NCBI GenBank assembly: GCA_945872805.1
Contig: CAMCBE010000156.1
Location: 1 to 5,569 of the forward strand
Length of the DNA: 5,569 nucleotides
DNA from: Chitinophaga pinensis
Lineage (GTDB): Bacteria > Bacteroidota > Bacteroidia > Chitinophagales > Chitinophagaceae
Reading direction: 5' to 3'
Shown: in pieces, positions 1 to 5,569 of the stretch
Layout of the letters: the number at the start of each line of letters is the position of its first letter
How positions within the stretch are numbered: the first letter of the stretch is position 1
The notes under the pieces: generated by a model
Told to the model about the DNA's origin: nothing
The model's input: the letters and a program-made list of their open reading frames with translations, nothing else
The model's database searches: none
Program-made: the position numbers and the translations under genes

Positions 1-2290
1 GAAGAAAAATAATCTTATTCTCAATCTCTTTATGTGTAATATGAAAATTTTTGACGCGTAGTAAATAACCCTCCAGGTCATTCATCTCATGATAATGTGT
101 AGCAAAGAGTGTTTTAGGCCTTAAGGTTGAATCATGCAAAAATTCCGCAATACTACAGGCGATTGAAATACCATCATAGGTAGAAGTTCCTCTACCGATC
201 TCATCCAATAACACAAGACTTCTAGAAGAAATATTATTTACAATGCTGGCTGTCTCATTCATTTCTACCATAAAAGTTGACTCTCCACCACTGAGGTTAT
301 CCGAAGCACCAACACGAGTAAAAATTTTATCTGTAATTGGAATTGATGCTGATGAGGCAGGAACATAGCTACCAATATGTGCCATTAAAGTGATGATAGC
401 CGTTTGCCTCAACAATGCACTTTTCCCGCTCATGTTTGGACCAGTCAATATAATAAGCTGGCAATGATCTTGGTCAAGAGTCAGATCATTAGAAATATAG
501 GTTTCCCCAAATGCTAAAATATTTTCAATAACTGGATGCCGCCCACTCTTGATTACCAAAGACTGCTCTTGATGCAATGCAGGCTTACAATACCCATAAT
601 TTTTTGCGTTAAGCGCAAAACAACAAAGGCAGTCTATAATAGCAAGGACATTTGCATTAAGCTGCATCTGAGCTATATAATCCTGTAATTCAGTCAGTAA
701 TTTATCATAGATGCGTGCCTCAATTTGAAGCATTTTTTCTTCTGCCCCCATAATCTTTTCTTCATATCCTTTTAACTCTGCGGTGATATAGCGCTCGCCA
801 TTTGTAAGGGTTTGCTTTCTTATCCACTCTACAGGCACTTTGTTTTTCTGTCCATTACTCACTTCTAAAAAATAACCAAATACATTATTAAAACCAATCT
901 TCAGATTATGAATGCCCGTAGCCAAGGCCTCACGCTGTTGAATTTGAACCAATACATTTTTTCCTCCAGTAGCAAGGTCTCTATATTGATCAAGATCCTC
1001 ATCAATTCCTGTGGAGATATATCCCCCTTTCACGGTTTGGGCAGGGGCATCATCTACAATTTCACGGGCTATTTTTTCTTGGATGTACGCACATGGGTTC
1101 AAATTATCAGCCAACCTAGATAAATAATCATTTGAGAATTCGCCTTCATAGGCTTTTATAACTTGAATTTTTTGAAGACCACGAGATAATTGTTGCAACT
1201 CCCTAGGACTTATTTTCTTTGAAGGAATCTTACTAACCAAGCGTTCAATATCCCCACATGCTTTTATGCATTGACTAACTTTATCCACCCACTCTTCATG
1301 CTTCATCAAATCATTCACTAAATCAAGTCGCTCATTGATTTTTTGAATATCCACTAATGGCATAAGGATCCAACGACGCAATAATCTTGCGCCCATTGGA
1401 GACACTGTATTATCTAATGCTTGAAGTAATGTTTTACCGTCTTCAGCAGCAGATCGAACGAGTTCAAGATTTCGAATTGTAAATTGATCCATCCACAAAT
1501 ACTCATCTTTATTTATGCGATGAATGCCAGAAATATGATGCACGTTGGGATGCACAGTGTCTTTTAAATAATGTAATATGGCACCGGCTGCCGTAACGCC
1601 GTCATTAAAATCATCAATGCCAAATCCCTTTAATGAATGAGTACCGAACTGCTTCAATAAACTTTCTTCTGCATAACGGTTATCAAACACCCATGGATCT
1701 AAACAATACGTATAAAATTTCTTGCCGTATAAGTCTGCAAAAAGATCTTGTTTTCCTTTTTGAAAGATCACTTCTGCTGGTTGAAATGTTTGCAGAAGCT
1801 TGTCAATGTATTCACTGTCTCCTTGTGCAACAAAAAACTCCCCGGTAGAAATATCCAGAAATGATACGCCATTTAATACCTCACCAAAATGAATGCCTGC
1901 CAAAAAATTATTGCTCTTATTCTCGAGCAACTTATCATTAGTAGCTAATCCTGGTGTCACCATTTCAGTAACCCCACGCTTCACAATACCTTTTACCGTT
2001 TTCGGGTCCTCAAGTTGATCGCAAATGGCTACACGAAATCCCGCTTTGACCAATTTGTGTAAATACGTATCCAATGAATGATGCGGGAATCCAGCTAGTT
2101 CAAGGGATGAGGCTGCGCCATTATTTCGCTTAGTAAGTGTAATCCCCAATATAGACGAAGCCTTAACTGCGTCTTCACCAAAGGTTTCATAAAAGTCCCC
2201 AACCCTAAATAATAGAATGGCATCAGGATATTTTTGCTTAATCGCCCCATGCTGTTGCATTAGAGGCGTTTCACTTACATTTTTTGTCAT
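1..2290 (-). CDS. mutS: DNA mismatch repair protein MutS (C-terminus cut by window edge)
   Basis: MutS binds base mismatches and small loops as a dimer, then acts as an ATP-driven sliding clamp that recruits MutL. The reverse-strand frame starts at ATG 2290 (MTKNVSETPLMQQH) and stays in phase at every anchor checked down to base 2, giving 763 residues. Visible motifs are the mismatch-reading F-Y-E (F33, E35) in RVGDFYETFGEDA, the Walker A loop GPNMSGKS at residues 617-624, Walker B LLDEIGRGTSTYDG with D696/E697, and the THYHE motif with H732. Domain order is mismatch binding, connector, lever/clamp core and ABC-type ATPase. Bacteroidetes MutS is usually about 860-880 residues, so roughly 100 C-terminal residues (helix-turn-helix and dimer/tetramer tail) lie outside. 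No lesion is seen, so it appears functional. It is divergent from the broken phospholipase D-like gene. Family assignment is very secure. Confidence 0.97.
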   Translation of the reverse strand, partial: MTKNVSETPLMQQHGAIKQKYPDAILLFRVGDFYETFGEDAVKASSILGITLTKRNNGAASSLELAGFPHHSLDTYLHKLVKAGFRVAICDQLEDPKTVKGIVKRGVTEMVTPGLATNDKLLENKSNNFLAGIHFGEVLNGVSFLDISTGEFFVAQGDSEYIDKLLQTFQPAEVIFQKGKQDLFADLYGKKFYTYCLDPWVFDNRYAEESLLKQFGTHSLKGFGIDDFNDGVTAAGAILHYLKDTVHPNVHHISGIHRINKDEYLWMDQFTIRNLELVRSAAEDGKTLLQALDNTVSPMGARLLRRWILMPLVDIQKINERLDLVNDLMKHEEWVDKVSQCIKACGDIERLVSKIPSKKISPRELQQLSRGLQKIQVIKAYEGEFSNDYLSRLADNLNPCAYIQEKIAREIVDDAPAQTVKGGYISTGIDEDLDQYRDLATGGKNVLVQIQQREALATGIHNLKIGFNNVFGYFLEVSNGQKNKVPVEWIRKQTLTNGERYITAELKGYEEKIMGAEEKMLQIEARIYDKLLTELQDYIAQMQLNANVLAIIDCLCCFALNAKNYGYCKPALHQEQSLVIKSGRHPVIENILAFGETYISNDLTLDQDHCQLIILTGPNMSGKSALLRQTAIITLMAHIGSYVPASSASIPITDKIFTRVGASDNLSGGESTFMVEMNETASIVNNISSRSLVLLDEIGRGTSTYDGISIACSIAEFLHDSTLRPKTLFATHYHEMNDLEGYLLRVKNFHITHKEIENKIIFL

Positions 2291-2314
2291 ATATAGCTAC
2301 TATCTGAAGAAAAT

Positions 2315-2322
2315 CAAAAGTA
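2315..2322 (-). promoter_or_regulatory. Possible mutS -7 box (TACTTTTG)
   Basis: Read on the minus strand this octamer matches the Bacteroidetes -7 consensus TAnnTTTG exactly and lies about 25 nt upstream of the mutS ATG, a sensible distance. No clear TTG (-33) is present 19-21 nt further upstream, so the match could be chance in AT-rich DNA. Confidence 0.3.
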
Positions 2323-2413
2323 CGAAAGCAAATGATTCAGAAGAAGAACTAAAATACAGCTAAGACAAGAGAAAAAACGACAAAAATCAGTATTAAGTTA
2401 ATCTAGCTGCTCT

Positions 2414-2430
2414 GTCCTATGATTTAGGTC
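2414..2430. promoter_or_regulatory. Imperfect 17-nt dyad, possible operator
   Basis: The sequence GTCCTA-TGATT-TAGGTC has 6-bp arms with one mismatch around a 5-nt centre. It lies between the two divergent genes and immediately before the candidate -33 TTG of the plus-strand gene, a position suited to a transcription-factor site. No regulator is known to me for this sequence, so the role is inferred from symmetry and position only. Confidence 0.25.
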
Positions 2431-2432
2431 AT

Positions 2433-2462
2433 TTGTCAAGCTTAAAATACCCCCTATCTTTC
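2433..2462 (+). promoter_or_regulatory. Candidate Bacteroidetes-type promoter of the PLD-like gene
   Basis: TTG at 2433-2435 is followed after 19 nt by TATCTTTC at 2455-2462, one mismatch from the Bacteroidetes primary-sigma pattern TTG-N19/21-TAnnTTTG. The ATG follows 10 nt after the box, implying a very short leader. The spacing is right, but the match is imperfect and untested. Confidence 0.4.
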
Positions 2463-2472
2463 CAACTTACCT

Positions 2473-2877
2473 ATGTATTCCAATAGCCAAATAAAATCAT
2501 CCTATACCTTTCATAACAACGTAACACTATTAAAAGGTGGATTACCTTACTTTTCTAAATTAATTGATCTAATCGAAAACGCAAATTCATCACTCCAACT
2601 GCAATTTTACATTTATGAGGAAGACGACACGGGGATAGAGATTGCAAACCACCTAATCCAAGCTGTTGGGCGTGGAGTCGTTGTGCAAATTTTACTTGAT
2701 GGGTATGCGTCAAGAAGACTCTCAACAAATTTTAAAAAAAACCTCAGAAGCCAAGGCACTCGATTACGCTTTTTTGAACCAATCCTAAAGAGTTTGGCAG
2801 AGTGTGACAGTTTAAGGTCAGTTTTAAGAACAACTGGGCCAGGATGTATCAACGACAAGAGATATTCTTTTTTCTAG
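2473..2877 (+). pseudogene. Cardiolipin synthase / phospholipase D-like protein, truncated N-terminal fragment
   Basis: Intact relatives join phosphatidyl groups (cardiolipin synthesis) or hydrolyse phosphodiesters using two HxKxxxxD (HKD) motifs. Residues 14-107 fit the start of the first PLD half-domain: LQLQFYIYEEDDTG at 42-55, then a helix, VQILLDGYASRRLS at 71-84, and RFFEPILKS at 99-107. In the family the first HKD motif comes shortly after the FFEP-type segment. Here homology ends abruptly near base 2793, and the remaining 27 codons (from LAECDSLRS) are unrelated and run to a TAG. Both HKD motifs are absent and none is found downstream, so at 134 residues (family about 380-480) the product cannot have PLD activity. 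The start ATG 2473 sits just after a plausible promoter, so a transcript may still be made. Cardiolipin synthase versus another PLD-family phosphotransferase cannot be decided. Confidence 0.85.
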
Positions 2878-3079
2878 GGTTATGCCACTGATGACAATCG
2901 CTTCAGTTAATCAACATGGTCATGCTCAACCAACAGAAAACACCATTATAGAAGACGATAGAATAAAACCAGTGATGTTCAAAATCAGGATAAATGAAAA
3001 ACAGGGAGGTTTGAAAAAGTATAAATTCAAACTACGCTCATTATGTATAGAGGAAAATAAACCAATCATTATTTCATGA
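2828..3079 (+). other. Unassigned open frame, possible gene remnant
   Basis: The frame is open from GAA at 2828 (just after an in-frame TAA) to TGA at 3079, 83 codons, with an internal ATG at 2882 that would give 65 residues (MPLMTIASVNQHGHAQ...). The tail is basic (RINEKQGGLKKYKFKLRS). I recognise no domain, signal peptide or membrane segment, and no good ribosome-binding or promoter element precedes the ATG. Openness upstream of the ATG could mean it is the end of a gene whose front was lost at the same rearrangement that cut the PLD gene, or it may be chance. I do not call it a gene. Confidence 0.25.
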
Positions 3080-3131
3080 CCCGATTCATCCACTAGTAAT
3101 GTTTAATTTTATGAAAAATATCCTCAACAAT

Positions 3132-3160
3132 TTGACAATTCAATAATTATACATTATTAT
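3132..3160 (+). promoter_or_regulatory. Sigma70-like promoter motif TTGACA-N17-TATTAT
   Basis: A perfect TTGACA (3132-3137) is separated by exactly 17 nt from TATTAT (3155-3160). This is a good general bacterial promoter pattern upstream of the Hpt-like gene, but it lies about 130 nt from that ATG, in DNA so AT-rich that -10-like hexamers are expected by chance, and it is not the Bacteroidetes form. Confidence 0.3.
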
Positions 3161-3173
3161 TATTATAATAATA
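3158..3173. repeat. Perfect 16-nt AT palindrome
   Basis: TATTATTATAATAATA is identical to its reverse complement and sits within an ATT/TAA trinucleotide run at 3153-3174. It overlaps the -10 region of the possible promoter. It may be simple-sequence drift rather than a binding site. Confidence 0.6.
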
Positions 3174-3202
3174 TGCAAAAAAACTATGATCAATTTCTTG
3201 CA
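3174..3202. repeat. Imperfect inverted repeat TGCAAAAAA / TTTCTTGCA
   Basis: Nine-base arms at 3174-3182 and 3194-3202 pair at 8 of 9 positions around an 11-nt loop containing TGATCA. It lies directly after the AT palindrome and upstream of the Hpt-like gene. No T-tract typical of an intrinsic terminator follows on the plus strand, so an operator-like or purely structural element is as likely as a terminator. Confidence 0.35.
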
Positions 3203-3293
3203 TTTAAAAAGAAAAATAATTAAATTCCTTCTTAACCATTTTAGTAAACAGTATATTTTATCTTACTACTAAAATCTTAATTAGATTTCAAAA

Positions 3294-3629
3294 ATGACCT
3301 ACAAACGTTTAAACAACATGACTGGAATGGATCCTGTACTCAACAGGAGGATTTCAAGCATTTTTTTGAATGAATTTGAGGCTTTTCTAAAAACTCTTTC
3401 CGAGCTACCAAACCATGAAAATGGAGATGTATTTCAATTTAGTCTACATAAAATCAGATCAAGCTTAGTGATTTTTGAATTAGACAATGTGATAAAACTT
3501 TACGACAAGCTTTCTACCCGAAAAAGGGAAGGTGAAGAAATTTCTCAGGATGATTCAGAACTCCTCTTCGCTTTAGATGAAACAAAAAAGAACATTGAAA
3601 AAGTAGGGGAATTTTTAGCCAACCAATAA
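3294..3629 (+). CDS. Small helical protein, probably Hpt (histidine phosphotransfer) domain-like
   Basis: The 111-residue acidic, helix-rich protein has no signal peptide or membrane segment and should be cytoplasmic. Residues 19-39 (ISSIFLNEFEAFLKTLSEL) look like the first long helix of an Hpt bundle. The stretch FSLHKIRSSLVIFELDNVIK (49-68) resembles the Hpt signature around the phosphorylated histidine (HxxKGS/A then a hydrophobic helix): H52 would be the phospho-site, with R55 and S56 in the places of K and G/S. A final helix covers about 88-109. Hpt proteins pass phosphate between hybrid kinases and response regulators. The ATG at 3294 is used, but ATG 3318 (M9) is also possible, and no clear ribosome-binding site decides. 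It ends 4 bp from the convergent response-regulator pseudogene, supporting a signalling link. The GS to SS change makes the assignment tentative; a generic helical hypothetical protein is the alternative. Confidence 0.55.
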   Translation: MTYKRLNNMTGMDPVLNRRISSIFLNEFEAFLKTLSELPNHENGDVFQFSLHKIRSSLVIFELDNVIKLYDKLSTRKREGEEISQDDSELLFALDETKKNIEKVGEFLANQ

Positions 3630-3633
3630 TAAC

Positions 3634-4025
3634 CTAAATCCCTTTAACAGCATTCCTGTAATATTTATTAAACGCTTCTAATCGATTATCTACTTGAAGC
3701 TTTTTGTAAATAATACAAACATATTTTCGAATAGTCTCTTGACTGATTCCTAACTTAACAGCAATTTCTTTGTATAATAATCCATTGACTAATTCTGTTA
3801 ATATCTCCGCCTCTCTTGCAGATAATTTTTCTATTGCTTCATTATTAACTTGACGCTTCACTCTAAAACTAGCAACAACCTTATTAGCAATTTGACTACT
3901 CATGGGAGTACCCCCATTAAACAATTCTTGTATTGCGAGAATAATAGCATCTGATCAAAAGCATGACGTAATAAATAATTATCCTCTACCACGCAAACCA
4001 TAATATGGCGACCATATTTCTGCAT
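3634..4025 (-). pseudogene. NarL/LuxR-type response regulator with receiver domain deleted and frameshifted
   Basis: Two frames carry pieces of one regulator. The upstream frame from ATG 4025 (or ATG 4001) encodes HIMVCVVEDNYLLRHAFDQML, the first strand and helix of a receiver with the acidic E-D pair, then meets TGA at 3902-3900. The downstream frame is open after a TGA at 3957-3955 and begins SDAIILAIQELFNGG, the end of a receiver plus the GGxPMSSQIA linker, then a complete GerE/LuxR DNA-binding domain: LSAREAEILTEL, LYKEIAVKLGIS, then QETIRKYVCIIYKKLQV and the NRLEA end. The junction lies near 3940-3957. About 85 residues are missing compared with relatives of about 215, including the phospho-accepting Asp and the switch Thr/Lys. 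A TTG at 3924 could start a 96-residue DNA-binding-only protein, but its first residues still align inside the receiver end, so this start is not natural. Such regulators act with a sensor kinase; none is in the window. Confidence 0.82.
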
Positions 4026-4076
4026 AGGCAAGTATACAGTAAGATTGAGATTCGAAAATATATAATTTAGAGAGCA

Positions 4077-4100
4077 TTATAACTATACTCGACGTTATGA
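4077..4100 (-). terminator. Weak hairpin downstream of rsmG
   Basis: Shortly after the rsmG stop the minus strand can pair TTCATAAC with GTTATAA around a 10-nt loop (ATAAC/GTTAT core, extended past a one-base bulge). The stem is short and AT-rich, and no run of T follows directly. It could end the glycosyltransferase-rsmG transcript, but the evidence is poor. Confidence 0.2.
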
Positions 4101-4104
4101 ATGT

Positions 4105-4731
4105 TTAGACAGGGACATACACAACAAACTTTTCATGAAAGTACTCCTCAGGAAATAATGCCTGGATTTCAGTCACATGTGGACGTAGTCCCGATACTGC
4201 AATTTCCTCGGTCAAGTCACCCCCTTTTAAACAAATTAACCCATTTTTAAAATCTTCTAACTTTCGTTCATTTCGCAACAATGGCTTTGCCCACTTCCAC
4301 AAGTCAGACAAAGGAGCTACTGCCCTTGATACAGCAAAGTCGAACTTCCTTCCCACAATAGCCTCTGCTCGGCCGTGATGAGCTTCTAGATTTTTTAACC
4401 CTATAGCAGTGGCAACCTCAGTAACTACTTTGACCTTTTTAGCTATTGAATCGGATAAATAAAAATTTACTTCCGGAAAAAAAATAGCTAACGGAATGCC
4501 AGGAAAACCGCCACCCGTTCCAATATCAAGTATGTCTAACCCCTCACTGAATGGGAATTTTGCCGCGATAGAAAGAGAATGCAATACATGACGCTCATAT
4601 AAAAAATCAATATCCTTTCGTGATATGACATTTATTTTTTCATTCCACTCCGTATATAATGACTGAAGCATTCTATACTGCGCTATTTGGTGATCAGTGA
4701 AGTCATCAAAATAGCTAAGAATTAATTCCAT
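4105..4731 (-). CDS. rsmG: 16S rRNA (guanine-527-N7)-methyltransferase RsmG (GidB)
   Basis: RsmG uses S-adenosylmethionine to methylate N7 of G527 in 16S rRNA in the small subunit. With the ATG at 4731 the protein is 208 residues, the usual size in Bacteroidetes, and begins MELILSYF as relatives do. Motifs: NVISRKD (34-40), ERHVLHSL (46-53), SAM-binding motif I DIGTGGGFPGIPLAI (69-83), GRAE (120-123), SRAVAPL (135-141) and LKGG (168-171). The same frame is open further upstream to ATG codons at 4752 and 4800, but those codons lie inside the upstream glycosyltransferase gene and add residues that the family lacks. The start overlaps the end of that gene by 10 nt, suggesting co-transcription and coupled translation. 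A GGAAGAAG purine run about 11 nt before the ATG may help initiation. No damage is seen. Confidence 0.96.
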   Translation of the reverse strand: MELILSYFDDFTDHQIAQYRMLQSLYTEWNEKINVISRKDIDFLYERHVLHSLSIAAKFPFSEGLDILDIGTGGGFPGIPLAIFFPEVNFYLSDSIAKKVKVVTEVATAIGLKNLEAHHGRAEAIVGRKFDFAVSRAVAPLSDLWKWAKPLLRNERKLEDFKNGLICLKGGDLTEEIAVSGLRPHVTEIQALFPEEYFHEKFVVYVPV

Positions 4732-5569
4732 TGGGTCTTTGGCTTCTTCCATATTGAGGACATAAAAATAATGTAATAAAAAAACATCCATAAATCCCAA
4801 AGCCAGAAGAATGGGAATAGATCCATTTCGCCAAGCTTTTTCATAGATTTAAAAAATACAAAAGCCTGTACCAAAAATCGTATTCCGAATGTTATAAGTG
4901 CCACAAGCCAATAAGACGTAAAAAGGCTAACTATAAGAGCAGGAAAATAGAAAAAGTGAGAGGCTAAATAGATTCCTAAAACAACCTTGTGCCTTTTCTT
5001 ATAATACTTACCTGTTGCATTATGCCGCTCTTTTTGATTCATCCATTCGTTCCAACTTCTAGGAGGTGTTGAATAGGTAAAAGCATCCTTATCGATTACA
5101 ACAGCGGTATTTTGGTCGGTAGCACATCCATTGATGAATAAATCATCATCACCACCAGGGAGATGATGGTGAGAAGCAAATCCTTTTTGCCTAAAGAAAA
5201 GCTCTTTTTTATATGCTAAATTGCGGCCTACTCCCATGTACGGCATACCGCCCAACGTAAACGAAAAATATTGCAGTGCTGTATGGAATGTATCAAATCG
5301 AACTAGCCAATTTAAGAGTCCCCTCCTTTTTTTGTAGGCCCCATAGCCCAGTACTATTTCTATTCCTGGCTTAAAAGCAGCCTGCATAAGACTTAACCAA
5401 TGCTCAGAAGCAGGAATGCAATCAGCATCAGTTAAGAGCAACACCTCATGCTTGGCAGATTTAATCCCCATAGAAAGCGGGAATTTTTTTCCTGGAATAT
5501 GCATGGCCTCTTGCTTTAATTCAACAATATGAAGCTGCTTAAAATCTTTATAGAGTCCATCAAGCAGGT
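4722..5569 (-). CDS. Family 2 glycosyltransferase, membrane-attached (N-terminus cut by window edge)
   Basis: The frame is open from the window edge (LLDGLYKDFKQLHIVELKQE...) to TAA at 4722, giving 281 residues. The ATG at 5504 is internal, since GT-A sequence continues upstream of it. Motifs (counted from the edge) are LLTDADCIP with the metal/nucleotide-sugar DxD at about 47-49, a GGDDD acceptor/catalytic-base region (ED-type) after HHHLP, and QKERH in the position of QxxRW. Two hydrophobic stretches follow: IYLASHFFYFPALIVSLF with its continuation, and FPFFWLWDLWMFFYYIIF near the C-terminus, so the enzyme should sit at the inner membrane with its GT domain in the cytoplasm. It probably transfers a sugar from a nucleotide donor to an envelope lipid or polysaccharide; the substrate cannot be told. 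About 80-100 N-terminal residues are missing. It precedes and overlaps rsmG, an arrangement I associate with Bacteroidetes. Confidence 0.9.
   Translation of the reverse strand, partial: LLDGLYKDFKQLHIVELKQEAMHIPGKKFPLSMGIKSAKHEVLLLTDADCIPASEHWLSLMQAAFKPGIEIVLGYGAYKKRRGLLNWLVRFDTFHTALQYFSFTLGGMPYMGVGRNLAYKKELFFRQKGFASHHHLPGGDDDLFINGCATDQNTAVVIDKDAFTYSTPPRSWNEWMNQKERHNATGKYYKKRHKVVLGIYLASHFFYFPALIVSLFTSYWLVALITFGIRFLVQAFVFFKSMKKLGEMDLFPFFWLWDLWMFFYYIIFMSSIWKKPKTQWN

Larger units (their letters stand above)
2291..2472. other. Divergent intergenic region between mutS and the PLD-like pseudogene
   Basis: This 182-bp spacer separates two genes that read away from each other, so it should hold both promoters. 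It contains no convincing reading frame. A TTG-N19-TATCTTTC element faces the plus-strand gene, a TACTTTTG box faces mutS, and an imperfect 17-nt dyad lies between them at 2414-2430. These are listed separately. Confidence 0.7.
2794..3293. other. 500-bp stretch without a recognisable gene, after the PLD break
   Basis: The first part (2794-2827) begins at the point where PLD homology stops and contains a short tandem-like repeat, CAGTTTAAGGT/CAGTTTTAAG at 2808-2828. The second part (2828-3079) is an open frame with no known relative. The third part (3080-3293) is extremely AT-rich and holds promoter-like and palindromic sequence but no coding frame. I looked for the missing C-terminal half of the PLD gene (HKD motifs, GGxN) and did not find it, so the missing half is deleted or moved rather than simply interrupted here. 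Confidence 0.6.

Noticed and set aside
908..1123. Plus-strand open frame of 71 codons inside mutS
   Set aside because: It is antisense to the conserved core of MutS, whose minus-strand frame is unbroken here, and its product resembles nothing.
1633..1848. Plus-strand open frame of 71 codons inside mutS
   Set aside because: It lies antisense to the well-matched MutS connector region, with no start signals or recognisable domain.
2613..2858. Minus-strand open frame of 81 codons over the PLD fragment
   Set aside because: Most of it is the antisense of the conserved PLD residues. Only the first part covers new sequence and it has no known match.
2793..2870. Insertion-sequence end at the PLD breakpoint
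   Set aside because: No matching inverted terminal repeat, target duplication or transposase frame was found in the window. It is kept only as a hypothesis to test.
3922..3924. TTG as a natural start of a DNA-binding-only regulator
   Set aside because: Codons upstream of it (AIQEL) still match the end of a receiver domain, so the short form is a by-product of deletion, though it might be translated.
4732..4800. Longer RsmG start (extra 23 residues)
   Set aside because: The extension lies inside the glycosyltransferase coding sequence, and the family begins at MELIL.
5502..5504. ATG at 5504 as the glycosyltransferase start
   Set aside because: The frame continues upstream to the window edge with plausible GT-A sequence, and starting here would remove most of the nucleotide-binding fold.
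1..5569. CRISPR array, tRNA, rRNA, riboswitch, or a defence or toxin-antitoxin system
   Set aside because: No regularly spaced repeats, cloverleaf, rRNA-like sequence or recognisable defence genes were seen on either strand.

Overview
The window looks like an AT-rich chromosomal segment from a Bacteroidetes-type bacterium. The evidence is a MutS of the Bacteroidetes style, a family 2 glycosyltransferase overlapping rsmG with the RsmG start MELIL typical of that phylum, a response-regulator fragment carrying the GGxPMSSQIA linker common in Bacteroidetes NarL/LuxR-type regulators, and a promoter resembling the TTG-N19-TAnnTTTG form of the phylum. Two genes in the middle are clearly broken, which fits a genome undergoing reduction, such as a host-associated lineage like Amoebophilus/Cardinium. 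That lineage guess is inference only.

Layout. Positions 1-2290 (minus) hold mutS, open throughout but missing its last roughly 100 codons at the window edge. Positions 2291-2472 are a divergent intergenic region with promoter-like elements and a 17-nt dyad. Positions 2473-2877 (plus) are a truncated cardiolipin synthase/phospholipase D-like gene that loses all homology, and both catalytic HKD motifs, near 2793. Positions 2794-3293 are unassigned: an orphan open frame (2828-3079), then very AT-rich DNA with a TTGACA-N17-TATTAT motif, a 16-nt perfect palindrome and an imperfect inverted repeat. Positions 3294-3629 (plus) encode a small intact helical protein that resembles a histidine phosphotransfer (Hpt) domain. 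Only 4 bp away and convergent lies a response-regulator pseudogene (3634-4025, minus) whose receiver domain has been removed by an internal deletion with a frameshift. Positions 4105-4731 (minus) are rsmG, and 4722-5569 (minus) the C-terminal part of a membrane-attached glycosyltransferase whose last codons overlap the rsmG start.

Functionally, the outer parts are housekeeping: mismatch repair, 16S rRNA methylation and envelope sugar transfer. The centre (2473-4025) is a patch of decay. The Hpt-like protein and the gutted regulator next to it may be remains of a phosphorelay. No CRISPR array, tRNA, rRNA, complete insertion sequence or new defence system could be seen.
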